Of a stretch of DNA of 64,000 nucleotides, positions 27,393 to 35,802 are shown piece by piece. Within the stretch, counting starts at the first letter, position 1. Every line of letters begins with the position of its first letter. Origin of the DNA: Fidelibacterota bacterium (GTDB lineage: Bacteria; Fidelibacterota; Marinisomatia; Marinisomatales; TCS55); contig JAAZYX010000026.1 in assembly GCA_014239435.1 (NCBI GenBank), positions 95,446 through 159,445 on the forward strand. Direction: 5' to 3'. Both the position numbers and the translations under genes were made by a program. The notes beneath the pieces were generated by a model. The model did no database searches. It saw nothing but the letters and a program-made list of their open reading frames with translations, and was not told where the DNA came from.

Positions 27393-28436
27393 TCAAATTA
27401 ATTCTGATAATATTTTCTTTAGCTGATCAATTTTAACTACGGGAGTTGGATCAGTCCCATGCTCCAGCGCACACCAATAGCTAATCCAGTCGCCTAAGTG
27501 GATTAAATGCAAAAGCTGCTCAGCTCCGGAATTCTGGTCTGCCTCTAGGATAATGTCATTAGCAGGGAAGGAACCGACGATGCTACGGGTAACGTCTCTT
27601 CGGGATTTTGTTCTTTGGTGGCAGTTTTTATCCGCTACCCAGACAAGACTAATCTGTTTCAACAGGTCTTTATTATTTTCCCATCCAACGATTTCATTAT
27701 GATTCAATTCCGGTAGTCGGTTGCACCAAGCATGCATGTTCGCATTTTCATTCAGCTGTCCCTTAAAGCGAATTGCCGCTGCTTCTGACAAATCTGAATC
27801 CGAGTACAGTATTGGAATGGTATGGCGAATTTTTCGTGCGATGGCGTGTGCAGGATTTGCGCTTTCTTTTGATCCCCAGTTGTCACGCTGAGTTTTTAGA
27901 TGTGTAATTGAATTCTGCAGTAATGTTTTATAATCGTAGTTAATTAATCCAATTGCATGCAAGATATACAGCATCGGAATGAATGAAAAAGCCAGCGCCG
28001 CTCTTGGCTGAAGTCCGCTAGGAATACCAACTATCTCATAATTGTTATCCTGCAGATTTTGGGTCAAGGTTCCGCCTGTGGAAATTCCGATTATCTGCGC
28101 CTTTTTAGAATTCGCATCTTGAAATGCGGACAAAGTTTCTTCTGTATTTCCTGAATACGAGGAACAAATGACGAGGGAATTTTGATTCACCCAGTTTGGA
28201 ATTGAATAATCCCGGGAAACAAACATTGGAACCGTTAATTCGCCGGCAGCCAACACGCGCGCTACGTCTCCGCCAATGGCAGATCCACCCATTCCGGCTA
28301 CCACAATCCCATTTAAATTTTCATAATTCTTGGAAAGAGAAATAGATTCGCCTATCGTCATTGCCTGTACCATTTGGTCCGGGAAAGCATATATAGCATG
28401 GTGCATATTGCTAACGTCTATTTTGTTTTCTGACAT
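27393..28436 (-). CDS. Bifunctional phosphoglucose/phosphomannose isomerase
   Basis: This 347-residue SIS-domain protein belongs to the archaeal/bacterial dual-specificity isomerases that interconvert fructose 6-phosphate with glucose 6-phosphate or mannose 6-phosphate. Visible features are the first SIS domain with VVAGMGGSAIGGDVAR and CSSYSGNTEETLSAF, IGISTGGTL, and the SGLQPRAALAFSF stretch; the C-terminal part includes ELNHNEIVGW, with the conserved Glu and His. I start at ATG 28436, eight bases after AGGAAG; a GTG at 28442 overlapping the upstream stop is the alternative. With the phosphomannomutase upstream it would supply mannose 1-phosphate for glycans. Confidence 0.88.
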   Translation of the reverse strand: MSENKIDVSNMHHAIYAFPDQMVQAMTIGESISLSKNYENLNGIVVAGMGGSAIGGDVARVLAAGELTVPMFVSRDYSIPNWVNQNSLVICSSYSGNTEETLSAFQDANSKKAQIIGISTGGTLTQNLQDNNYEIVGIPSGLQPRAALAFSFIPMLYILHAIGLINYDYKTLLQNSITHLKTQRDNWGSKESANPAHAIARKIRHTIPILYSDSDLSEAAAIRFKGQLNENANMHAWCNRLPELNHNEIVGWENNKDLLKQISLVWVADKNCHQRTKSRRDVTRSIVGSFPANDIILEADQNSGAEQLLHLIHLGDWISYWCALEHGTDPTPVVKIDQLKKILSELI

Positions 28437-28438
28437 AC

Positions 28439-29416
28439 TCACTTCTTCCTGTTTAAAATCATCGTTGCAAACTCTTCTAATTCTACTCTATGTGATTCCG
28501 AAAGAATTACATTTAGGCTTTTGTGCGCTTCGTTCATTGCCGTTTCGGCCAATAAATCTGCTTTTAAGCGGATGCCTCTCTTTTCATAATACTTGCGAAG
28601 AAATAGAAGCCGATCTTGGATATTCAACTTTTTTGCTTCGGCAGACTTTTCTTCCCATTCGGCTGCATTGTCTTTTTTCGCGATTAAACTAAGGATGGTC
28701 TGCTTTTCGGAAAGCACATCGCTTCCCAAGCTTTTGCCCATTGATTTTGGATCGCTGAATATTTCGAGTATATCATCCTGAATTTGAAACGCTATCCCCA
28801 ATTGCCGACCATAAGACTGTAAGCTTGCACACGTTTTTTCATCCTGATTTGCGACAATTCCACCTAGCTCCCCCGCGCATCCCAGCAAACTTCCTGTTTT
28901 CTTTTCTATCATTTCGAGATAGTGCATAATTCTTATATCAGTCCCAGCGGCAAATTCCAAATCCATTGCCTGACCTTCACACACCGTGAGAGCTGCCTCA
29001 TTAAAACACCGTATCGCCCGAACAGTTCCGCTTTTGATTCGACCGAGAGCTAGTTGCGCAAGAACAAAGAGTCCATCGCCTGCAAGAATAGCGGTAGGAT
29101 CATTCCATTTAGTATGCACTGAATCCTGCCCGTGCCGTGTGTCATCTCTATCCATAATATCATCGTGAACGAGAGTAAAATTATGAAGAAGTTCAACGGC
29201 GATTCCTGCATGCATCAACTCTTCCGGATCTGCCTGAAAGGCTCTGCCGACCAAATGCGTGAGAACAGGGCGAAGGCGTTTCCCTTTGCCGTTTAACACA
29301 TATTTTATGGGGCCGTAAAAAGATTCAGGATTCTGAGAAATACTAAGACGATTGAGTGCCTTATCAGTTTCCTTCCTTAGGAATTCAATATGTTCGGTAA
29401 AATCAGGTGTGTCCAA
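28439..29416 (-). CDS. Polyprenyl (farnesyl/geranylgeranyl-type) diphosphate synthase
   Basis: This trans-isoprenyl diphosphate synthase condenses isopentenyl diphosphate with allylic diphosphates to make linear prenyl chains. The 325 residues show GKGKRLRPVLTHL, the first Asp-rich motif in VHDDIMDRDDTRHG, GQAMDLEFA, and the second Asp-rich motif QIQDDILEIFSD. Chain length cannot be fixed from motifs, so the gene symbol is left empty; a longer-chain product such as a quinone tail precursor is possible. It overlaps the phosphomannomutase end by 14 bases and the isomerase begins at its stop. Confidence 0.9.
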   Translation of the reverse strand: MDTPDFTEHIEFLRKETDKALNRLSISQNPESFYGPIKYVLNGKGKRLRPVLTHLVGRAFQADPEELMHAGIAVELLHNFTLVHDDIMDRDDTRHGQDSVHTKWNDPTAILAGDGLFVLAQLALGRIKSGTVRAIRCFNEAALTVCEGQAMDLEFAAGTDIRIMHYLEMIEKKTGSLLGCAGELGGIVANQDEKTCASLQSYGRQLGIAFQIQDDILEIFSDPKSMGKSLGSDVLSEKQTILSLIAKKDNAAEWEEKSAEAKKLNIQDRLLFLRKYYEKRGIRLKADLLAETAMNEAHKSLNVILSESHRVELEEFATMILNRKK

Positions 29417-30773
29417 CTTCTAATTCCAAGTGGCCAAATTCCTGTAATTTCCCCAAAACCAACTCTTTCAATTCTTCCATGCGCTCCTGTGTATTTGCTT
29501 CGAAACGGCAGACAATCACCGGCTGCGTGTTCGAGGACCGTACCAATCCCCAACCATCGCCGAAGCGAATGCGTACCCCGTCCACGGTGCTACATTCAAA
29601 ATTCTTTGTGAAATACGCAACGGCTTCTTTTGCAATCCGAAATTTTTCTTCATCCGATTCCGCCGCCAGCCGCATTTCAGGAGTGGATACATATTGGGGA
29701 AGTTCTGCCATTAAGTCTGATAATTTCCTGTCGGTGCGTGACAGCATTTGCACCGTTCGCGCCGCGACATAAATGCCATCATCATACCCAAAATAATCAT
29801 CGGCAAAAAAGATGTGGCCGCTCATTTCACCACCGAATTTACAGTCCAACTCAGCCATTTTTTGCTTTATCAAAGAATGACCGGTCATCCACATCACCGG
29901 ATTCCCGCCGTGTTTTGCAATCATTTCCTCTAGTCCTTGAGAACATTTTACATCGTAGAGAATATCTTCACCCCCTTCAATGATCTCGGGAAGAAAAAGT
30001 GCCATCAGCTGATCAGCCCAGACGATTTCACCGGTATCATCCACAACGCCAACTCTGTCCGCATCTCCGTCGAAAGCGACCCCAACATCATAATTCCCGC
30101 TTTTCATATGCTGAATCAAATCCTCTAGATTTTCCTTTACGGTTGGATCCGGATGATGATTGGGAAATGTCCCGTCTATATCGCAATACAATTCTGTGAG
30201 TTCAATGTCCAATTTCTTGAAAATCTCGGGAGCGGCGATGCAGCCGGCAGCATTCCCGCAATCCATGACAACATGCATGGTGCGGTCCAGGTTGATTTTT
30301 TCCGTAACCATGTTGATGTAATCATCCAAGATATTATAGGATGCCTCGCTTCCTTCTCCCGTTTCAAAATCTTCGGCTTCAATCCATTTTCGAATTTGTT
30401 GAATCGTTTCGCCAAAAACGGGGCGCTTTCCCATCGAAAGTTTAAAGCCGTTAAATTCAGGCGGATTGTGGCTACCGGTGATTTGACAGGAACCCGCCAC
30501 ATCGAGTTTAAACATAGAGTAATAATTTGCCGGCGTTGGGAGTGTGCCGATATTGATAACATCGAGCCCGGTGGATAGAACCCCTTTTTTGAATGCTTTG
30601 ATGAGGTCGGGTGTTGTCATCCTAATGTCGCCGCTGAGGGAAATTTCTTTTCCTCCGTTGCGAATAACAAGCGTTCCAAACCCTTTTCCAAGAAGTTCAA
30701 CTACTTCCGGCGGAAAATCGTCGGCTACTTTGCCGCGGATATCGTATTCTCTAAAGATGTATGGATTCATCAT
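29403..30773 (-). CDS. manB: Phosphomannomutase/phosphoglucomutase
   Basis: This alpha-D-phosphohexomutase interconverts the 1- and 6-phosphates of mannose or glucose for nucleotide-sugar synthesis. The 456 residues include the N-terminal FREYDIRGKVADDF, the phospho-Ser loop QITGSHNPPEFNGFK near residue 100, the metal-binding loop AFDGDADRVGVVD, the sugar-binding GEMSGHIFF, and the C-terminal phosphate loop RSSNTQPVIVCRFEA. This is the AlgC/ManB type with dual specificity in known cases. Its 3' end overlaps the prenyl synthase start, and the next gene downstream but one is the matching isomerase. Confidence 0.92.
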   Translation of the reverse strand: MMNPYIFREYDIRGKVADDFPPEVVELLGKGFGTLVIRNGGKEISLSGDIRMTTPDLIKAFKKGVLSTGLDVINIGTLPTPANYYSMFKLDVAGSCQITGSHNPPEFNGFKLSMGKRPVFGETIQQIRKWIEAEDFETGEGSEASYNILDDYINMVTEKINLDRTMHVVMDCGNAAGCIAAPEIFKKLDIELTELYCDIDGTFPNHHPDPTVKENLEDLIQHMKSGNYDVGVAFDGDADRVGVVDDTGEIVWADQLMALFLPEIIEGGEDILYDVKCSQGLEEMIAKHGGNPVMWMTGHSLIKQKMAELDCKFGGEMSGHIFFADDYFGYDDGIYVAARTVQMLSRTDRKLSDLMAELPQYVSTPEMRLAAESDEEKFRIAKEAVAYFTKNFECSTVDGVRIRFGDGWGLVRSSNTQPVIVCRFEANTQERMEELKELVLGKLQEFGHLELEVGHT

Positions 30774-30844
30774 ATCAGGTGTGAATTTCGGATAAATAAA
30801 GGAAGGATGAAACGGATTCGATGTGATTTTTCAGAAAAAAATGG

Positions 30845-31756
30845 TTAATCCGAATTCAATAATTTTCTAATTGCGCCTCCCGCTTCTTCTAATGTTTTTT
30901 CTGCTTCTTCCAGCGAACAATTCTTTTTTACCATCACCACAGCTTTTTTTACGGATTTATCCGCTTTAAACAGCGCTGATTTTGCATCTTCATAATCCAG
31001 ATCGGTAAGTTGGGCAATAATTCTGGTTCCGCGGTCTACCAGTTTGTCATTAACCGCCATTAAGTCCACCATCAGGTTTCCATATACTTTTCCCAACTTT
31101 ACCATTGTTGCGGTAGAAATCATATTCAGAACCAATTTCGTCGCAGTTCCGGCTTTCATTCGCGTGGAACCGGTAATCACTTCCGGCCCCACGTCCACTC
31201 GAATGATTATATCCGCGTCCGCATCAAGATAGGGTTCGGGATTGCAAATGAGATATACTGTATTGGCATTGTTTGATTTTGCCAACTCAATTGCTGCCAT
31301 CACGTATGCTGCGGCGCCGCTGGTGCTGATCCCGATCAGAACATCGCCGGCAGAAAGTCCGGCTTCCATTAAATCTTTTTCCGCGTTTTCCGGTTTGTCC
31401 TCCGCACCTTCGATGGATTTTCTTATGGCATCATCTCCGCCGGCGATAATGCCCGTAAACCAATTCTGCGGCACGGAAAAAGTCGGCGGCATTTCGGACG
31501 CATCGAGCACACCAAGGCGTCCGCTGGTGCCGGCGCCGATATAAAAAATACGATTGCCGTTTTGGATGGCTTCTGTTGTTATCTCAACCGTCTTTTCAAT
31601 TTCCGGGATAGCTTCTTTGACTCTGTCCGCAATCGCACTGTCCTCATTATTGATGACGGTTAAAATCTCTATTGTAGAAAGCGTATCCAAATCCGCACTT
31701 AACGGATTTTGTTTTTCCGTGGTGAGATCCCCCCTGCTTTTTTCTGAATCAGTCAC
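30845..31756 (-). CDS. murQ: N-acetylmuramic acid 6-phosphate etherase
   Basis: MurQ removes the lactyl ether from MurNAc 6-phosphate to give GlcNAc 6-phosphate, recycling cell wall sugar. The 303-residue SIS-domain protein shows FYIGAGTSGRLGVLDASEMP, GGDDAIRKSIEGAEDKPENA with a likely catalytic Glu, IGISTSGAAAYVMAAI, GPEVITGSTRMKAGTATK and a small C-terminal helical domain. Motifs and length match the family closely. The start overlaps the end of the AGCS transporter by four bases, so uptake and recycling genes are co-transcribed. No anmK or MurNAc kinase is nearby. Confidence 0.95.
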   Translation of the reverse strand: MTDSEKSRGDLTTEKQNPLSADLDTLSTIEILTVINNEDSAIADRVKEAIPEIEKTVEITTEAIQNGNRIFYIGAGTSGRLGVLDASEMPPTFSVPQNWFTGIIAGGDDAIRKSIEGAEDKPENAEKDLMEAGLSAGDVLIGISTSGAAAYVMAAIELAKSNNANTVYLICNPEPYLDADADIIIRVDVGPEVITGSTRMKAGTATKLVLNMISTATMVKLGKVYGNLMVDLMAVNDKLVDRGTRIIAQLTDLDYEDAKSALFKADKSVKKAVVMVKKNCSLEEAEKTLEEAGGAIRKLLNSD

Positions 31757-33162
31757 TGTGATGAAAAATACCGTTTTGTTTCTGCCATTACTTTAGGAGA
31801 TAATAAAATGGCAGAAATCATTGTTGGAATCGCCATCAGCGCAAACATGATGTCCACTATATTTATCGCAATATCAATGGATACAATCGCAGCAAGGACG
31901 ATAGATAATACATAAATCACATTGTAAACCGGTTTCCATTTTGTGCCAAAAAGATAACTGGTGCATTTCCGTCCATAGTATGAATAGCCAAACATGGTTG
32001 AAAGGCTGAAACACAGTACTGCCAGTACGAGCAAAGCTTCTCCCCATCCACCTAATTCCGCTTCAAATGCCATAGCAGTAAGTGTAACGCCGTTTGCATC
32101 CGAAGCGTGCACTCCGGAAACCAATATCACAAAACCCGTAATAGAGCATACAACAATGGTATCAATAAACGGCCCAACCATTGCCACGAGTCCTTCTCTG
32201 ACCGGCTCTTTGGTTTTGGCTGCTCCATGCGCCATGGCTTCTGTGCCAATTCCGGCTTCATTGGAAAATGCCGCACGTTTGATTCCCAATATAATGATCG
32301 CACCCAATGACCCTCCCAGCACTGCATCACCGGTAAATGCATCCTGAATGATAGAGGTAAAAATTGCGGGGATCTTTCCAAAGTTTTCGAATAGGATTAT
32401 AAGTGCAGCCAATAGATAGATAGCCACCATAAATGGAACCAGCCGAGATGCTACTAACCCGATCCGCTTGATGCCGCCAAAGATCACCGTAGAAACAATA
32501 AGAGCTGCGATAATCCCTGTGGTAAGGTCGCCGGCTATACTGTTTTCCGAAAAGAATCCATTGGGAACATATACCAAATCTCGAACCATCTGCGCGAGCT
32601 GGTTTGCCTGAAACAAAACCATACAGCCGATGAGTCCCGCTACACTAAAAAGGATTGCGAGCGGTTTGTACGCTTTGCCAAGTCCTTCTTCAACAACATA
32701 CATTGGGCCGCCTTGCACTTCTCCTCTGTCATCTTTACCGCGGTACATGATGGACAGCGTACACGTAAAAAACTTAGTCGCCATTCCAACAATGGCACTC
32801 ACCCACATCCAAAACAAGGCACCAGGACCGCCGGTATGAATCGCGATTGCTACTCCGCCGATATTTCCCATACCAACGGTACTCGCCAACGCGCTCGACA
32901 GCGCCTGAAAATGGCTGATTTGCCCCGGGTCATTCGGGTCATCGTATTTCCCGGTTAATATCGCAAGCCCATGTCCAAAGTGGCGAAACGGGATAAATTT
33001 GCTGTACAGCATAAAATAAAATCCGCCGCCAACGAGCAGGATTATCAACGGTGTCCCCCAAACAAGGTCTACCATTGAAACTGTCAGACTTTCTATTCTT
33101 TCTAACATTGAAACTGTCAGACCTTTTATGCGTTCAAGAATTGTTAATTTTTCAAGTTCCAC
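31753..33162 (-). CDS. Sodium:alanine symporter (AGCS family)
   Basis: AGCS transporters bring alanine or glycine into the cell with sodium. The 469 residues have about 10-11 membrane segments and the family signature VGMGNIGGVAIAIHTGGPGA followed by FWMWVSAIVGMATKF; AFSNEAGIGTEAMAHGAAK is also typical. The GTG start at 33162 has an AAGGAAAA site nine bases upstream. The first 29 residues are an unusual extension made of two copies of an 11-residue unit (LERIKGLTVSM, LERIESLTVSM) before the normal start region VDLVWGTPL. The substrate in this organism is inferred from the family. Confidence 0.9.
   Translation of the reverse strand: MELEKLTILERIKGLTVSMLERIESLTVSMVDLVWGTPLIILLVGGGFYFMLYSKFIPFRHFGHGLAILTGKYDDPNDPGQISHFQALSSALASTVGMGNIGGVAIAIHTGGPGALFWMWVSAIVGMATKFFTCTLSIMYRGKDDRGEVQGGPMYVVEEGLGKAYKPLAILFSVAGLIGCMVLFQANQLAQMVRDLVYVPNGFFSENSIAGDLTTGIIAALIVSTVIFGGIKRIGLVASRLVPFMVAIYLLAALIILFENFGKIPAIFTSIIQDAFTGDAVLGGSLGAIIILGIKRAAFSNEAGIGTEAMAHGAAKTKEPVREGLVAMVGPFIDTIVVCSITGFVILVSGVHASDANGVTLTAMAFEAELGGWGEALLVLAVLCFSLSTMFGYSYYGRKCTSYLFGTKWKPVYNVIYVLSIVLAAIVSIDIAINIVDIMFALMAIPTMISAILLSPKVMAETKRYFSSQ
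33073..33122. repeat. 33-base tandem duplication in the 5' end of the AGCS gene
   Basis: The 17-base word CATTGAAACTGTCAGAC occurs at 33073-33089 and again at 33106-33122, a 33-base period. In the - strand reading frame this is an 11-codon repeat encoding the LTVSM ends of two near-identical units. The rest of each unit has diverged a little. Confidence 0.9.
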
Positions 33163-33221
33163 TCAGGATTTTCCTTTCAAATTGAATTCAAAATATACAC
33201 ACGCTCACACATTACATCCCT

Positions 33222-33228
33222 TAAATTC
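33222..33228 (+). promoter_or_regulatory. Candidate -7 element of the LptF/G gene (TAAATTC)
   Basis: TAAATTC followed by CC lies six bases before the ATG at 33235. It equals the -7 element of the promoter family in this window, but no TTG is found 19-21 bases upstream, so support is weak. If used, the transcript would be almost leaderless; no Shine-Dalgarno sequence precedes this ATG. Confidence 0.3.
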
Positions 33229-33234
33229 CCAATC

Positions 33235-34326
33235 ATGAAGAAGCTGGACCTATACCTCATTCGTCAATTCATAACGATTCTTTTCCTGACGCTGACAGGA
33301 TTCGTTATGCTCATCCTCGTCGTGGATGTAATTGAAAACATGGACAAGTTTATTGACAATAATGTTCCCTTGTCTATTGTGGCAGAGTATTACCTCAATT
33401 CTATTCCGTGGTATATCAATATCGGTCTGCCGATGTCTATGTTGATATCATCCGTATTCAGCATCGGTATGATCGCCAAGCGAAATGAACTTACTGCCAT
33501 GAAATCATCGGGTATCAGTTTGTACAGGATCGCTTTTCCCATTCTCATTCTGTCGTTTTTTATTAGCATTCTTTCTTTCCAGTTTGATAACGGAATTGTC
33601 AGCCATGGACATGAAAAACGATACAACATCGAAAAACAGTATATGACATCCCGAAGTAAAAAGATGAAAAAAAGTGTACTGCACAATATATTCATTCAGA
33701 AAAAAGAGCGGGTCCACATTGCGGTAGAAAAATATCTGGTCAATTTGAATAAAGCAGAAGGTGTCACATTTTTTATCCTCGATAAAACAGTCGTCCGCGA
33801 AAGGCTGGATGCCAAATCCATGACATGGAATGATTCAGCTTCAACTTGGGATATTGCATCTTTTTCCTTCCGTCAATTTGATGAATCCGGCCGGGAAACT
33901 CGTGTTGAGCTTTCAAGACAGGATACTATGATGGCGCTGGATGTGTCTCCACAGGATATTCTTCAAAAATCCAAATCTACAGAAGAAATGAATTTTGGCG
34001 AACTCAGTGAGAGAATTGAAAAATTAAATGAGAATGGCGTTAACACGCGCCGATGGCAAGTGGACCGGTATTTTAAAGTGTCCTTTGCTTTTACAAACCT
34101 GATTATCGTTCTGTTTGGAATTCCTCTAGTTACGATGCGCCCAACGGGTGGACTTACTTTTGGTGCCGGTGTCGGAATTCTGGTAATTTTTGTGTATTAC
34201 GCTTTTATCAAGTTCGGGCTTTCTCTCGGTTATCAAGGCATGATGAATCCGCTGTTCGCGGCGTGGCTGGGGAATATTGTGTTTTGCGCGGGCGGAGTTG
34301 GCTTACTCTTCTTTACCCGGAAGTGA
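33235..34326 (+). CDS. LptF/LptG-family permease (YjgP/YjgQ)
   Basis: LptF and LptG are the membrane subunits of the LptB2FG transporter that extracts lipopolysaccharide from the inner membrane. The 363 residues have the family layout: three membrane segments at the N-terminus (about 13-35, 55-80, 96-118), a periplasmic beta-jellyroll of about 160 residues, and three C-terminal membrane segments. The starting MKKLDLYLIRQFITILFLTL and the MAKRNELTAMKSSGISLYRI-like stretch are typical. Which of F or G it represents is unclear from sequence. It is a single gene between divergent and convergent neighbours. Confidence 0.9.
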   Translation: MKKLDLYLIRQFITILFLTLTGFVMLILVVDVIENMDKFIDNNVPLSIVAEYYLNSIPWYINIGLPMSMLISSVFSIGMIAKRNELTAMKSSGISLYRIAFPILILSFFISILSFQFDNGIVSHGHEKRYNIEKQYMTSRSKKMKKSVLHNIFIQKKERVHIAVEKYLVNLNKAEGVTFFILDKTVVRERLDAKSMTWNDSASTWDIASFSFRQFDESGRETRVELSRQDTMMALDVSPQDILQKSKSTEEMNFGELSERIEKLNENGVNTRRWQVDRYFKVSFAFTNLIIVLFGIPLVTMRPTGGLTFGAGVGILVIFVYYAFIKFGLSLGYQGMMNPLFAAWLGNIVFCAGGVGLLFFTRK

Positions 34327-34341
34327 CGCTTTAGATTCGTC

Positions 34342-35802
34342 TTAATCTTCAGATTTTTCTGGCGCTTCCTCTTTTTCATCCTCTTCACCTTCAGGCTCAT
34401 TCTCTACCGGCGGTGCCGGCCCGGTAAGCGCTTCATCTCCGCTTGATCTTCCGCCAAGTCCGGTAATCGTCAACCCGGTGGATAAGTTGAAACCTTTCAT
34501 AGTATGAATCCACAACCCATTTCTGAAAGCAAATCCCATGTCAAAAATAATAGGTCCTTTATGAAACCCAAACCCTAGCCCCAATTCCAACAGGTCTGAT
34601 CCACCCCACGCAAACCCAATTCTGAGCGGAACAGCCGGAAACCGATGCAATTCAAATCCGACAGACCACTTCCAGCCTTGCCTAGCGTAAAACCGATCTT
34701 CAAAACTTGCTACCAAATCAGAAGAAATAATGTAATCGTCCGTCCGTTTTGAGACGCCAACCCTGAACAATGCGGGATAATTGATGACAAAATCTTTTAA
34801 TTTCCCATCTGCGTCTAAATTTTTTACCACGTTAGACTCACTCGTAAAAAGAGAATCTGAGCTCAAACTCGTGGCCGTTATGGAATCAATGTTAAAGGTA
34901 TAGCTGATGGCCATGCTGTCGTTGAGAGTTTCTCCTCCCCATGTGAAATGAAATAAGTCATCTTCATTTCCATACACATTATCTGAACCTGCCAAAATAT
35001 CCTTCATGACACTGGGTTTATTCCAGGAAATACTCCCAACCGCATTGATGACAGACAATCCGGCACGCCACCCGTTATATTCGGTGGTAATAAAGCCCAA
35101 ATCCATCCCGAGTCCGCTGCCGCCGATTCCCTGCCGAATCAGATATTTCCCAGATCCGTACATTGCCAGCACGCTCGTTTCGAGACTGGCTTTACTGGAA
35201 TCGGGATCAACACCGAGATAAAAGAGTCCCTGTAAATATTTTGCCGTAACGCCTAACGCAAATCCGTCAAACGGAACCGCAAACGAAAACCCGAATTCAT
35301 TGACACCCATAATCTCGTATTTCAGCGTCAAATCTATAGATGGATTATTGGCGTTTCCTTCGAGCATCAGCCTCAAAAGTCCGGTGGGAAGTTTGAAATC
35401 GCCCATCACCATCATGTTGGAGGTGATAGCCATATTTCCTGAGGAATAATTCATAAAAGGAAGAGGCATATGCATGTCTGTATAAAAAGTGAGTCCGCCT
35501 GAATTTTCGAGATACCGGAATAACTGATCTTTCTGACTTTGCTCAATGGTGTCTCCGCTTAATGCATTCAAATTGGAAAGAGAAATGTAATTTCCGGCAA
35601 AACCAAAATCAGTACCGAAAGCCTGAAGCTGATACGGTTTATCTTTTTGATACGCCAGAAGCGCAGGATTGTATCCGACAGAAAATATACCGTCAGCAAC
35701 TGTGGTGTACGCGCCGGCGAGCGCCACCGATCGAGCGTCGCGCTTTGACTGTCCAAATACAGCCACCAAACTCAGGATGAAAATCAGGAATTTTATTTTC
35801 AT
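34342..35802 (-). CDS. Predicted outer-membrane beta-barrel protein (DUF5723-like)
   Basis: This 486-residue protein has a signal peptide (about MKIKFLIFILSLVAVFGQS) and a body of alternating short beta strands with many Gly and aromatic residues, as in FadL-like or DUF5723 barrels of FCB bacteria. The start of the mature part, ARSVALAGAYTTVADGIFSV followed by GYNPALLA, is characteristic of that group, where a plug-like N-terminus precedes the barrel. The last 35 residues are an acidic, Pro-rich tail (EPEGEEDEKEEAPEKSED) that is unlikely to be part of the barrel. Its start overlaps the end of the large lipoprotein gene by four bases. Function is unknown; substrate transport or surface assembly is possible. 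Confidence 0.75.
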   Translation of the reverse strand: MKIKFLIFILSLVAVFGQSKRDARSVALAGAYTTVADGIFSVGYNPALLAYQKDKPYQLQAFGTDFGFAGNYISLSNLNALSGDTIEQSQKDQLFRYLENSGGLTFYTDMHMPLPFMNYSSGNMAITSNMMVMGDFKLPTGLLRLMLEGNANNPSIDLTLKYEIMGVNEFGFSFAVPFDGFALGVTAKYLQGLFYLGVDPDSSKASLETSVLAMYGSGKYLIRQGIGGSGLGMDLGFITTEYNGWRAGLSVINAVGSISWNKPSVMKDILAGSDNVYGNEDDLFHFTWGGETLNDSMAISYTFNIDSITATSLSSDSLFTSESNVVKNLDADGKLKDFVINYPALFRVGVSKRTDDYIISSDLVASFEDRFYARQGWKWSVGFELHRFPAVPLRIGFAWGGSDLLELGLGFGFHKGPIIFDMGFAFRNGLWIHTMKGFNLSTGLTITGLGGRSSGDEALTGPAPPVENEPEGEEDEKEEAPEKSED

